Assembly: GCF_049639735.1 (NCBI RefSeq)
Contig: NZ_JBEVVA010000003.1
Location: 1,736,001 to 1,800,000, forward strand
DNA from: Elusimicrobium simillimum
GTDB taxonomy: Bacteria > Elusimicrobiota > Elusimicrobia > Elusimicrobiales > Elusimicrobiaceae
Direction of reading: 5' to 3'
Length of the DNA stretch: 64,000 bases
In this document: positions 35,101-43,235 of the stretch, piece by piece
Numbering within the stretch: position 1 is the first letter of the stretch
Layout of the letters: every line of letters starts with the position of its first letter
Made by a program: the position numbers and the translations under genes
Notes under the pieces: model-generated
Told to the model about the DNA's origin: nothing
Databases searched by the model: none
Seen by the model: the letters and a program-made list of their open reading frames with translations, nothing else

Positions 35101-35372
35101 GTTATATTATCTTTGGTTGCCGGATTATTAACTTCTTTTAAAATTTTCTGCAGCTGTTGGGCAAGACGCACTTTAATTTCCGTAGCCGCCTTTTCCGTAA
35201 AAGTAAGCGCGACAAGGCGCTCCACATTTATACCCTTAGCAATCATAAGGTAGCATAAACGGGAAATAAGCAAAGTTGTTTTGCCGGTGCCGGCGCCGGC
35301 CTCTACCACTATGTTTTTGTCGGTAGTGGTAATAGCGCAGGAACGGGCCTCTTGGTCACGCACATTAATCAT
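32172..35372 (-). CDS. addA: AddA-type helicase-nuclease subunit (UvrD/RecB superfamily)
   Basis: The 1066-residue protein has a superfamily 1A helicase: Walker A GAGTGKT (26-32), the motif II region LFVDEFQDTDPVQ, QSIYRFRGAD, TIHKSKGLEFPVVF and VALTRAKDKLF. The C-terminus holds a PD-(D/E)xK nuclease with NGVIDLVAEY...VFDYKTD. This is the AddA arrangement for processing double-strand breaks for recombination. It overlaps the addB-like gene by 8 bp, supporting a two-subunit complex. No Chi sequence can be read from the window. Confidence 0.9.
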   Translation of the reverse strand: MINVRDQEARSCAITTTDKNIVVEAGAGTGKTTLLISRLCYLMIAKGINVERLVALTFTEKAATEIKVRLAQQLQKILKEVNNPATKDNITKDLLANLDAADITARAQSVLERLDRGFISTIHGFCSYILSSYPVEAGISPTAVIDEGSRRENIFKRQWYKWLDTELAEDGPQADKWARVLAEINLEDIYNYALEMSSGKIEDYHPLSHSKMLSEVCFENASVAEQMSTAFIPAGKSRKIERALASAALVLQESGFCLKEGRLSADNPPPDAVTSSDQAKGWDDENFETAQRIVEFARAIHPARQALVKEVFELVETFVRDVRENFARQGLISFDDLLVKTRNLLKNNLSVRNALKKQFEILFVDEFQDTDPVQGELLLFLAEEDDSSAKTWQDIKLKPGKLFVVGDPKQSIYRFRGADITAYHLFTELILKQGGTQCFLQTNFRSAANIIDFVNRVGDTVIREATGFQPAYVPIFAHKTVADPAVEEVIIKSDTKQSANDNRHNQAEFTAKWIKDNVGVYKRADGKTLDYKDICILMRTSGAFNIFTDALKRHGVKYTVEEDRNFYTAQEITDLLTLLALLENPRDKTALAGVLRTPFAGFTDSELYNIFKLELTDIYAKALPAQYNRLREFYAQLRPLAAQVGRVTLGELIQNILNTTMFVECAQRAYNGEQTISNINKFAALTAREAANAPLSLGQFLSNIKDSAKQTRGEGESPLADEFLSTVSIMTIHKSKGLEFPVVFLADTFRVETNKSNDYAYSWFHNMHGLKAGGFADANLAFLEVQAVWHSKAEEARILYVALTRAKDKLFILGNAEQGKKTAARHFMNAGVWPVDMDGFPIKPLVNVDITYEDFKKPEDFIYKVDASASQQGAFEGGDKWLAAWNKRAALYDAVKQERLFISPSSLGKPAAAVKTAANAATLTGDVCHKVMEMWDFKTQITAENIDAAIALLDVPQEFLGEVRHDAINIFTVFNFSPVFDEFTELKVLAREMPFTKYENGKIINGVIDLVAEYKGKLTVFDYKTDRAENPAVYQAQLDSYKTTAKEIFKTDADSAILFLRLGKII

Positions 35373-38346
35373 TTTTAAAACTCTCTAATTCTTTAAAATA
35401 GTCGCTGCCTCTGGCGCGTATAAGCGTGTACGCCCCGCCTTTGCGGCAAACGCCAGCGAAGGAGCAGTACGGGCAGTGCAGCTCGCTGTCGTTTAAGAAA
35501 AACTTGCCGAATTTTATGAAAGACAGTATCACGCTCATAAAATTTTCAAACTTGTTTTTTATCATATCACGCCCGTCGGCGCTAAGCGTGCGTTGGAAGT
35601 AACCCTTTTCTATATTTAAGAAAGAAAAACTTTCAAATGTTTTGCCGCTAAACTGGCCTGAACTTTCCGCCAGTAATGGGTAAACCATAGGTTGTAAGTA
35701 TTTTTTGGCGAACACAACTTTAGTTAAATCTTTAACTGAAGACTGCGAGGTTTTGTAATCAATAATCCTATACTCGCCGCCGCGCGTATCAGCGCGGTCA
35801 ATATAGCCGCGCAGTTTTATTGTATAGTCGTCAAAAGTGGCGGACATGACGGCTGGCAGCTCAAATACCGTCGGCGCAAAGCCTTCCATGGCGGCTAAAT
35901 CTTTTTGCACAAAATCCTCAAGGTACCCGCGCATTTTTGCCGTTATCACACGCCATACAACGGGGTACATGCCAAACTCTTTATAACGCTCAAAAGCAAG
36001 TTCGGTTGAAATAATTTCCTCAAGCTTGCTTAGCAACATAGGCGCCGTATAGGGCGGGCGGAGCTCTGAATACAAACGCTGTAAAATTTTGTGGTAAATA
36101 ATACCCTTAAGATTAGAGGCCAGTTCGTCACGTTTAAGCGTTTCAACTTCATCTTCCAGCCCGACGCCGCGCGTGAGGAAAAATCGCATTGGGCACTGCG
36201 CTAAAATTTGTAAACTGCTGGCGGAAAAGCCGCCATTATTCACCCTGTCCATAATTTCTTTACCCTCACTCATGTCTACAACGCCGTCGTGCGGGCCGAT
36301 GTCGCCGTAAGAGCCTATGCGCTGGGCAGCCGTAAACTGCGCGGCAAAACTATTGTAGTCAAAGCCCGCGCCCGTATAACTTTCCTGTGCGCCCGGCAGT
36401 GAGGATATTTTTACCGATACTTCCTTTTTATTTAAAAGCGGCTGGGCAGTTTCAAAATATTTTTCCAGTTCACGGCGGCTGATATTGGTAAGCACGGCTT
36501 CCATATCAATGTTGGCCGCGCGGCAAAGTTCCGAGAGGTAAAGCGACGGGGCCAGCGCTTTGCCGCCTTCGTCAGACCTCTCGAAAAATAAAAACAGCTT
36601 TTCCCGCGCCGCCGTAACCAAGAAATTAAAAAGCAGTCTTTCCTCGTCAAACCTGTCCAGCTTTTGCCCTACCCAATAACCTTGCACGTCACGTAAGGTA
36701 CGGCGGTATTTGTCACGCAGCATAGGGTCCTCGCGCACAATTTGCGGGAATACCTTTTCATTTACGCCAAGTAAAATTACCGCCCTAAAACTTTGCCCCC
36801 TCAGGCCAAGCGCGTCGCCAAAAGTTACGCCCATTTCGGCCGCTTCCACTTTATTTATGGTAAGGCCCGCCAGTATGTTTTGCAGTTCTTCTAAAAACTC
36901 ACCCTCTTTGGCGGCGGGGGTTATGAGAGAATATTGTTTAATTTGGTTAAGAGCGTCTTCTACAGCGGCAAAAACGGACTTTTCATGCTCGGTAAAATCA
37001 ACATCCGTGTAAGAGCGCAGTATGGTTAAAGCGTGATCGGCCAAAATATCCCAAGGGTAAGGTTTATCAAGCATTTTAAGAGAGTTATCTATATTGTTAA
37101 GCCATGCGACAAAAGATGAGTTGGCTTCAGACTCTTTAATATCAAGCAAAGTTGTCCACTGGTTTAGCCCGCGCTCTGCAAGAGAATTACGTACAACAAA
37201 CTTCCAATTATTTTTAAGCAAAAAATACGGGCTGGAAACTACCGCGCCCACATCACGCCTGTCAAAACCGTTGGCAGACAAGTTAAGCAAATTAAAACAA
37301 AACACCGCCAGCGGGTGCGAGAGCAGCGGCGTGGCGGCCGACATATTAAGCGGTATTTTGTTTTGCTCGAAAATATTAAAAATATCATTTTTATACTCAG
37401 CGTCCGTACGGGCGGCCACGGCGATGTCGGCAAACTTGTAACCGTGAGTTTCTACTAAACCCAAAATTGTTTTTGCCGCGCCGTAAAGTTCGCCGCGCGG
37501 GCCGGAGGCGCTTACTACGCTTACACCGCCAGTCTTACCTTCAAAATTGACCAACGGGTTAAACAAACTGTCTGCCGCGCGGCCAAGCGCGGTTTGCACG
37601 CCGCCATCAGCCGCAACAACTTCACTTGCCATGCCTAAAATATTAGACTCAAAAAATTTGGACACAAAGTTGTACGCCGGCGTTTTTTGGTACGGAAAGA
37701 AAAGCGCGCAGTCGTAGTGTTGGCGAATAGTATTAAAAATTTCTAACTGTATACCGGTAAAATCATAAAACCCGTAAAAAACAATTTTTTTAAACCCGGC
37801 CAGGTAGGCAGACTGCGGAATATTTTCTAACACTCCGTCAAAGTAATCGTAATATGAACGCATGCCGGGCACAGAGGATAAAGCGGTTTTATATTTGGAC
37901 AATGTATCCATAAGCCCGGCCATATAGTCATTATCTTCTTTTGCGCCAAACGCGCCTTCTGCCGCGTGCTCTTTAACGGTGGCGGCGTCTACCAGACCGT
38001 CGGCCAAATCACGCAGTGTTGATTTAAGCGAGGTTACGTAGCCGCGTTTTGCGTGCGGGTCAGCGATATTTTTGAGTATAAAGTCCTGCAAGGCGTTGCT
38101 TGCAAGCAACGGCGGGGCGGCGGGGTTAAACTCTTTATCCACCCGCGCGGCTATATTGGAAAATTTGATTAAGCTGATATTTGAGGTGGCCCCCATACGC
38201 GTAGTAAGCGCGGCGGCCAGGTAGCGCGACAGGCGGCCGGACGGCGTGACAACAAGCACTTTATCAAGGGGACTAGTCTTAATCTCCTTGATATAGGCGC
38301 AAAAATAATTTTCCAGAGACTGGTAAGAACCGTGTATCAACTTCAT
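35365..38346 (-). CDS. addB: AddB-type nuclease subunit with Fe-S cysteines
   Basis: The 993-residue protein is RecB-like: an N-terminal inactivated helicase-type region (VLVVTPSGRLSRYLAAALTTRMG), the GLRGQSFRAVILLGVNEKVFP block, and a C-terminal PD-(D/E)xK nuclease (LRGYIDRADTRGGEYRIIDYKTS). Cysteines in QCPMRFF and CPYCSFAGVC can hold the AddB 4Fe-4S cluster. Its start at 38346 is 25 bp from the divergent sixA. Together with addA it is the likely major double-strand-break processing enzyme. Confidence 0.87.
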   Translation of the reverse strand: MKLIHGSYQSLENYFCAYIKEIKTSPLDKVLVVTPSGRLSRYLAAALTTRMGATSNISLIKFSNIAARVDKEFNPAAPPLLASNALQDFILKNIADPHAKRGYVTSLKSTLRDLADGLVDAATVKEHAAEGAFGAKEDNDYMAGLMDTLSKYKTALSSVPGMRSYYDYFDGVLENIPQSAYLAGFKKIVFYGFYDFTGIQLEIFNTIRQHYDCALFFPYQKTPAYNFVSKFFESNILGMASEVVAADGGVQTALGRAADSLFNPLVNFEGKTGGVSVVSASGPRGELYGAAKTILGLVETHGYKFADIAVAARTDAEYKNDIFNIFEQNKIPLNMSAATPLLSHPLAVFCFNLLNLSANGFDRRDVGAVVSSPYFLLKNNWKFVVRNSLAERGLNQWTTLLDIKESEANSSFVAWLNNIDNSLKMLDKPYPWDILADHALTILRSYTDVDFTEHEKSVFAAVEDALNQIKQYSLITPAAKEGEFLEELQNILAGLTINKVEAAEMGVTFGDALGLRGQSFRAVILLGVNEKVFPQIVREDPMLRDKYRRTLRDVQGYWVGQKLDRFDEERLLFNFLVTAAREKLFLFFERSDEGGKALAPSLYLSELCRAANIDMEAVLTNISRRELEKYFETAQPLLNKKEVSVKISSLPGAQESYTGAGFDYNSFAAQFTAAQRIGSYGDIGPHDGVVDMSEGKEIMDRVNNGGFSASSLQILAQCPMRFFLTRGVGLEDEVETLKRDELASNLKGIIYHKILQRLYSELRPPYTAPMLLSKLEEIISTELAFERYKEFGMYPVVWRVITAKMRGYLEDFVQKDLAAMEGFAPTVFELPAVMSATFDDYTIKLRGYIDRADTRGGEYRIIDYKTSQSSVKDLTKVVFAKKYLQPMVYPLLAESSGQFSGKTFESFSFLNIEKGYFQRTLSADGRDMIKNKFENFMSVILSFIKFGKFFLNDSELHCPYCSFAGVCRKGGAYTLIRARGSDYFKELESFKND

Positions 38347-38358
38347 ACAATAATGATA

Positions 38359-38364
38359 TATAAT
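38359..38364 (+). promoter_or_regulatory. -10 box of a predicted leaderless transcript (sixA)
   Basis: TATAAT is exactly 6 nt before the ATG at 38371. No Shine-Dalgarno site precedes that start. Confidence 0.6.
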
Positions 38365-38370
38365 TTATAC

Positions 38371-38847
38371 ATGAAAAGAATTGTTTTTATGCGCCACTCC
38401 TACGCGCTCAGCGCCGTAGATACAGATGTAAAGACCGACGCACTGCGCCCCCTTTCAGACAAAGGCATAGCAGCGGCGGAGCATGCGGCCATAGCCCTTG
38501 AAGCCAAGGCCCTTAACCCTAAAAAAATATTAACCAGCCCCCGCCTGCGCGCCAAGCAAACGGCCGACATTCTGACGGAAAGGCTTAGCAACAACGTGCC
38601 CGTGGAAGTATGCACGGAACTTGACGGCAATACACCCATGCCGGATATGTGGCAGTTTATTAAAGATAATATCGCCCCCAACGAGGTAATAGTAGTGGTG
38701 GGCCACAACCCTGATTTAAGCGCGCTTGTAACCGCGCTGTCTAACACACACATAGCGCTTAGCCCGGCGGAGTTTGCCATACTCGATTTTACCGACGACT
38801 TTACCGTTATCAACATGAAACCGCTTAGCGACTATACAACATTATGA
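38371..38847 (+). CDS. sixA: SixA-like histidine phosphatase
   Basis: This histidine-phosphatase-superfamily protein is 158 residues from the ATG at 38371. It has the N-terminal RH motif in VFMRHSYA, the LTSPRLRAKQTADIL block and the second catalytic His in VVVGHNPDLSALV. SixA removes phosphate from phospho-His on HPt domains and PTS-type proteins. Other superfamily members act on sugar phosphates, so the substrate is not certain. It overlaps uppP by 4 bp (ATGA). Confidence 0.82.
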   Translation: MKRIVFMRHSYALSAVDTDVKTDALRPLSDKGIAAAEHAAIALEAKALNPKKILTSPRLRAKQTADILTERLSNNVPVEVCTELDGNTPMPDMWQFIKDNIAPNEVIVVVGHNPDLSALVTALSNTHIALSPAEFAILDFTDDFTVINMKPLSDYTTL

Positions 38848-39623
38848 CGATAACCAGCGCGATATTACTAGGCATAGTACAGGCTGCGGGCGAATTTTTA
38901 CCTATATCAAGCTCCGCCCATCTTGTGCTGATGCCGTGGCTTATGGGCAACGCCTACCAAGGTGTTACCTATGACATTGCGCTGCATGCCGCTACGCTGT
39001 TTGCCGTGCTGTTTTATTTTAGAAAAGAATGGTTTCATATTATTAAAGACGGGCTGACCAAGCCTGCCACTGCCGAAGGTAAGACGCTGTGGCTATTGGT
39101 ATTGGCCACCGTCCCCGCCGCTATAGCGGGGCTGTTGCTTGAAGATATTATAGAAACCACTTTCCGCTCTCCTTTTTTAATAGCTATTGCTTTAATAGTG
39201 TTTGCGCTCATTTTGGCTTATGCCGATAGAAAGGGCGGAGCTAAAGGCAATATCCTCACCGTAAAAACCGCGCTTATAATAGGTTTAGCGCAGACGCTGG
39301 CGTTAATGCCCGGGGTTTCCCGCTCAGGCATTACAATAACGGCGGCCTTACTGCTGGGCTTTACCAGAAAGGAGAGTGCCAAAATATCATTTTTACTTTC
39401 CGTACCGGTAATAGCAGGCGCGGCCGTGCTAAAGCTGAAAGATATAAATATAGCTGATATTAACACGGCGTTTATATGCGGCTTTATAACCGCGCTTATA
39501 GGCGGCTGGCTGGTTATTAAATTTTTAATGACGTATATACAAAAGCACAACTTCAATATTTTTGTAGTGTACCGTATAGTTTTGGGCGTAGTGATAATAG
39601 CAACCTACCTAATAAAAAACTAA
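38844..39623 (+). CDS. uppP: Undecaprenyl-diphosphatase UppP (BacA)
   Basis: UppP recycles undecaprenyl diphosphate, the carrier for peptidoglycan and other envelope glycans, and can confer bacitracin resistance. The 259-residue membrane protein has the motifs GEFLPISSSAHLVLMPWLMG near residues 17-36 and MPGVSRSGITITAALLLGF near residue 155. The start overlaps the sixA stop. Confidence 0.94.
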   Translation: MTITSAILLGIVQAAGEFLPISSSAHLVLMPWLMGNAYQGVTYDIALHAATLFAVLFYFRKEWFHIIKDGLTKPATAEGKTLWLLVLATVPAAIAGLLLEDIIETTFRSPFLIAIALIVFALILAYADRKGGAKGNILTVKTALIIGLAQTLALMPGVSRSGITITAALLLGFTRKESAKISFLLSVPVIAGAAVLKLKDINIADINTAFICGFITALIGGWLVIKFLMTYIQKHNFNIFVVYRIVLGVVIIATYLIKN

Positions 39624-39639
39624 CAAAGGATTTCTGAAT

Positions 39640-40755
39640 ATGAAAAAACTGTCTTTCCTCTTTTTAAGCATACTTTTAGCATCTTCTATTTTTGCCCAAA
39701 GTGAAACAAATTGGGCAAAAACAGCCGTCACAGACCTAGACTATATGCACCAAATGTACCGGGATAATCACGCCGGCGGAGTTGACCCCGAGAATCCTAC
39801 CTTTAATAAAAAGCTAGAAAAAGAATATAAAAAAGCCAGAAAAAACGCGTTAAAAGCAAAAACAGAATTTGACTATCAAAAATCTTTGCGGGGCTTTCTT
39901 ACTCCGTTTAAAGACGGACACATGAGCGTGTGGTTTAATAATAAAGAATACATGAGTTCTTTTATAAAAAAGTCCTCATTAAAAAATTTTAAGCAGTTGC
40001 GCAAACCCATTTCCATAGAAAACTTTGCTGACAACAGCGCATGGGTTTATATTAATACTTTTAATGAGAAAGAAGGCCTGTTTAGCAAATTAGTGCCGGA
40101 ACTTAAAAAACTAAAAAATAAAGATATTATAGTTTTTGACGTGCGCTATAATGGTGGCGGCAGCAGCTATAATGGCGAGCTGCTTTTGTCCGCTTTATAT
40201 GGCAAACAATATATAGACTACGTAAAACAGCAAGTATTTAAAGATGAAAAAGAATATTACCGCGCCACAGAGTGGAGTTTAAAGTCCTTTAAAGAAGCGG
40301 CTAAATTCTACGACGTGGAAGAACAAACTAAAGATGAAATTGCCTGCCTGGCCGACGCTATAGCTGATGGTAAAGACATATGCTGGTATAAAGAAGAAAA
40401 AGAAAATATCTCCTCCGCCCAAAAAGAGCCTGTTGCGGCAAGAGTATATGTTTTAACAGACAATGTTTGCTTTAGCGCATGCTTAGATTTTATGGATATT
40501 ATTAAAGGCATTGGCAATATCACGCAAATAGGCCAAGCAACCGACGGCGACACAAAATATATGCAAAAGAGGGACGCAGAACTGCCGTCCGGCTTAGGCA
40601 AATTTTCTATTTCCTATAACGGTTATATAAACCGCCCCCGTAAGGACAACGAAACTTACAAACCTGACTATAAATTTAAAGGCGATATGGATGATACAAA
40701 AGCCATCCAGGAATGGATTATAAAATTAGACAAAAAAATACAAGATAAAAAATAA
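39640..40755 (+). CDS. S41-type peptidase-like secreted protein
   Basis: The 371-residue protein has a signal peptide (about residues 1-19) and a tail-specific-protease-like fold: DGHMSVWF, IIVFDVRYNGGGSSYNGELLL and the catalytic-serine region NVCFSACLDFMDI. A PDZ domain is not seen, so it resembles the small S41 group. It is likely periplasmic or secreted, with an unknown substrate. It lies 16 bp after uppP and might be cotranscribed. Confidence 0.75.
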   Translation: MKKLSFLFLSILLASSIFAQSETNWAKTAVTDLDYMHQMYRDNHAGGVDPENPTFNKKLEKEYKKARKNALKAKTEFDYQKSLRGFLTPFKDGHMSVWFNNKEYMSSFIKKSSLKNFKQLRKPISIENFADNSAWVYINTFNEKEGLFSKLVPELKKLKNKDIIVFDVRYNGGGSSYNGELLLSALYGKQYIDYVKQQVFKDEKEYYRATEWSLKSFKEAAKFYDVEEQTKDEIACLADAIADGKDICWYKEEKENISSAQKEPVAARVYVLTDNVCFSACLDFMDIIKGIGNITQIGQATDGDTKYMQKRDAELPSGLGKFSISYNGYINRPRKDNETYKPDYKFKGDMDDTKAIQEWIIKLDKKIQDKK

Positions 40756-40906
40756 TAAAGTATTGTGATTCGGTGCTTGTTGTTTTGCCACGCCGTTAGG
40801 AGCGGCAATATCAATAAGTGTTTTAATGGTACTTTTTGAACATTGTTTGAATAAAATTTTTAACCACAACGGAAGGCAAACAGGCTTTATTTATCATTCG
40901 CTTACA
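40756..40906. other. Intergenic stretch left of palindromic element C
   Basis: No ORF or RNA gene is recognised. Only AT-rich, unstructured sequence is seen. Confidence 0.4.
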
Positions 40907-40990
40907 GATTTGAATTTATTTTTTATTTTATTTCACGCGCGGCGTACTGATTATGTACGTTAGTGTGAAAAAAATAAAAAAGAAATCAAA
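40907..40990. repeat. Palindromic intergenic element C
   Basis: Arms GATTTGAATTTATTTTTTAT (from 40907) and ATAAAAAAGAAATCAAATAT (to about 40992) with inner TTTCAC/GTGTGAAA enclose GCGCGGCGTACTGATTATGT then ACGTTAGTG. This gives the same TACT...GTA core as elements A and B. It lies between the convergent S41-like gene and pth. Confidence 0.6.
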
Positions 40991-41021
40991 TATGGAAGCT
41001 TAGATGTATTGGAATAAGGAA

Positions 41022-41585
41022 TTATTTGTTGTACTTATTCATGGCGCGGTCCAGGCCGTCAGTGACTACCGCTTCGGCCGCTTCGGCCGCTGTGGTAAGT
41101 GTGGAAGATAAAACTTCTTTTTCTGATGAGGTAAATTTGGACAACACATAGGCCGCAGCGTCAAACCTTTCTGGCTTGGGACCTATGCCAAAACGCAGTC
41201 TCGGTATATCTTGCGTGCCAAGGTGCGCTATAATACTCTTCATGCCGTTTTGCCCGCCCGCGCTGCCGCTAAGGCGCATACGCACGGTGCCAAGGTCAAT
41301 AGACATATCGTCAAAACAAACCAAAATTTCCTGCGGTTTTATTTTATAAAATCCGGCAAGATGACTAACCATCTTGCCGGATTCGTTCATATACGTCAAA
41401 GGCTTTGCCAAATAAACTGTGTTGCCGTTAATTGCCGCTTTAGCGTACTCCCCCAAGTTTTTGTAAGATTCAAACCTTACGCCAAGCTTGGCGGCCAACT
41501 TGTCCACAACCATAAAACCCGCGTTGTGTCTTGTATTTGAGTACTGCTCGCCGGGGTTACCCAGGCCGACAATCAAACGTATCAT
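41022..41585 (-). CDS. pth: Peptidyl-tRNA hydrolase Pth
   Basis: Pth frees tRNA from dropped-off peptidyl-tRNA. The 187-residue enzyme has VGLGNPGEQYSNTRHNAGFMVVDKLA with the catalytic His, the PLTYMNESG block and the LRLRFGIGPKP-like region. It follows rplY by 3 bp, the common rplY-pth pairing. Confidence 0.95.
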   Translation of the reverse strand: MIRLIVGLGNPGEQYSNTRHNAGFMVVDKLAAKLGVRFESYKNLGEYAKAAINGNTVYLAKPLTYMNESGKMVSHLAGFYKIKPQEILVCFDDMSIDLGTVRMRLSGSAGGQNGMKSIIAHLGTQDIPRLRFGIGPKPERFDAAAYVLSKFTSSEKEVLSSTLTTAAEAAEAVVTDGLDRAMNKYNK

Positions 41586-41588
41586 AGT

Positions 41589-42239
41589 TTATTTTTTGGC
41601 TACGTTGCCGTCTTCGTCTTTTTTACCTTTGGTGCTGGAGCTTTCGGGCTGGGCAGCGGCGTCGGCCGGTGCGGCTTCTTCAGCTTCCGCTCTGGGTACC
41701 ATAAGATGGACGATAGCTCTGTCATCGCCGCCTACTACTTCTACATCTTTAGACAGGCCAAGGTCAGCAATTGTTATAGGTTTAGCAATTGTGAGTGTCT
41801 TGATGTCTACCAAGATTTCGTGCGGGATTGCAGCGGGTAACGCGCGTACGTGGAGTTCTCTTAAAACCTGGTTTACCATAGCGCCGTACATCTTAACGTC
41901 GGGAGATTCACCAATAAGTTTAACAGGTACCACAACTTCAATCTTTTCTGTCATGGAGATTCTAAGAAAATCCACATGGTTAGGTGTATCTTTGACGACG
42001 TGGTACTGTACTTCTTTAATAATGGCCTTTTCTTCGCCTGCAGGTAAAGTTAAGGTGACTATTGTGTTAGCGCCACTTTTTAAAATAGAGTTGAGATCTT
42101 TTTCCGCTATAGAAATGACCACCGGCTCTTTTTTGCCGCCATAGATAACAGCAGGTACGTTTTTTGCAGCTCTGATTGAACTAAGAGCGCCTTTTACACC
42201 TGCTTTTTCTCTTACTTCAGCATTTATTTTTATTTCCAT
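41589..42239 (-). CDS. rplY: Large ribosomal subunit protein bL25 (CTC/TL5 type)
   Basis: The 216-residue protein is the long, two-domain form of bL25 (CTC type) that binds 5S rRNA. The N-terminal domain has VREKAGVKGALSSIRAAKNVPAVIYGG. A beta domain ends DLGLSKDVEVVGGDDRAIVHLMVP, and the tail is low complexity (Ala/Glu/Lys). It sits 43 bp after prs. Confidence 0.93.
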   Translation of the reverse strand: MEIKINAEVREKAGVKGALSSIRAAKNVPAVIYGGKKEPVVISIAEKDLNSILKSGANTIVTLTLPAGEEKAIIKEVQYHVVKDTPNHVDFLRISMTEKIEVVVPVKLIGESPDVKMYGAMVNQVLRELHVRALPAAIPHEILVDIKTLTIAKPITIADLGLSKDVEVVGGDDRAIVHLMVPRAEAEEAAPADAAAQPESSSTKGKKDEDGNVAKK

Positions 42240-42282
42240 TTTACTTCCTCCGAATTTCTACTACTATAAAATTTATTTTTAT

Positions 42283-43230
42283 TTATTTAAACATGTCGCT
42301 GATTGACATGCCGTCATGGTTACGCTTAATAGCCTCGGCCAGTAAGTATGATATAGAAAGTATATCTACCTTGGGACCTAAGTTTCTGTTAGCGGGCAAA
42401 GAGTCTGATATAACCAGCTTTTCTATGGGTGAGTTATTAATCTTCTCCACACCGTTGCGTGACAAAATACCGTGCGTGCAAACAGCGTAAATATGTTTGG
42501 CGCCGCTCTCTTTAAGTTTGGTTGACACTACGCCAAGCGTGCCTGCCGTATCAGCGATATCATCAAAAATAATACAAGTTTTATCTTTTACATCGCCGAT
42601 AATATTGTATACAACAGCCTCGTTTGCTTTGGGGCGGCGTTTGTCTATAATAACAAGCCCCGCGTCCATACGCGCGGCAAACTTTCTGGCGCGTTCCACG
42701 CCGCCTACGTCAGGCGATACCACTACTAAATCTTCGCTCTTTTTTAAATCTCTAAAGTAGTCTAAAAATACGCCTCTTGCGCGCAAATGGTCCACCGGGA
42801 TATCAAAGAAGCCCTGTATCTGCCCGGCGTGCAGGTCAACAGTCATCACACGGTCGGCGCCCGCCTGGGTAATAAGGTTACAAACAAGTTTAGCTGTTAT
42901 AGGCACGCGGGGGCTGGCCTTTCTGTCCGCCCTGGCATAACCAAAGTAAGGTAAAACCGCTGTTATTTTACCGGCGCTGGCCCTTTTAAAAGCGTCTATC
43001 ATAATTAAAAGTTCCATCAGGTTTTCATTAACGGGGGTGCAAGTGCTTTGTATAATATAGCAGTCATGTCCGCGCACGCTTTCTAACACTTGAACATCAA
43101 TTTCACCGTCTGCAAATCTTTCCACATGCGCTCTGCCAAGTTCAATATTTAAATGCTTGCATATTTCAAGGGCCAGCGGTCTGTTAGAATTTCCTGCAAA
43201 GACTTTTAAGTCTCCGGTAACTGTTTTCAT
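42283..43230 (-). CDS. prs: Ribose-phosphate pyrophosphokinase
   Basis: Prs makes PRPP for nucleotides, His and Trp. The 315-residue enzyme has GRAHVERFADGEIDVQVLESVRG, PYFGYARADRKASPRVPITAKLV, the PRPP loop VSPDVGGVERARKFA and IFDDIADTAGTL. It starts 5 bp after glmU, a well-known pairing. Confidence 0.96.
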   Translation of the reverse strand: MKTVTGDLKVFAGNSNRPLALEICKHLNIELGRAHVERFADGEIDVQVLESVRGHDCYIIQSTCTPVNENLMELLIMIDAFKRASAGKITAVLPYFGYARADRKASPRVPITAKLVCNLITQAGADRVMTVDLHAGQIQGFFDIPVDHLRARGVFLDYFRDLKKSEDLVVVSPDVGGVERARKFAARMDAGLVIIDKRRPKANEAVVYNIIGDVKDKTCIIFDDIADTAGTLGVVSTKLKESGAKHIYAVCTHGILSRNGVEKINNSPIEKLVISDSLPANRNLGPKVDILSISYLLAEAIKRNHDGMSISDMFK

Positions 43231-43235
43231 TAGGC

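Noticed and set aside
39640..40755. PDZ-containing CtpA-type protease
   Set aside because: S41 motifs are present, but I cannot find a PDZ domain. It is called only S41-like.
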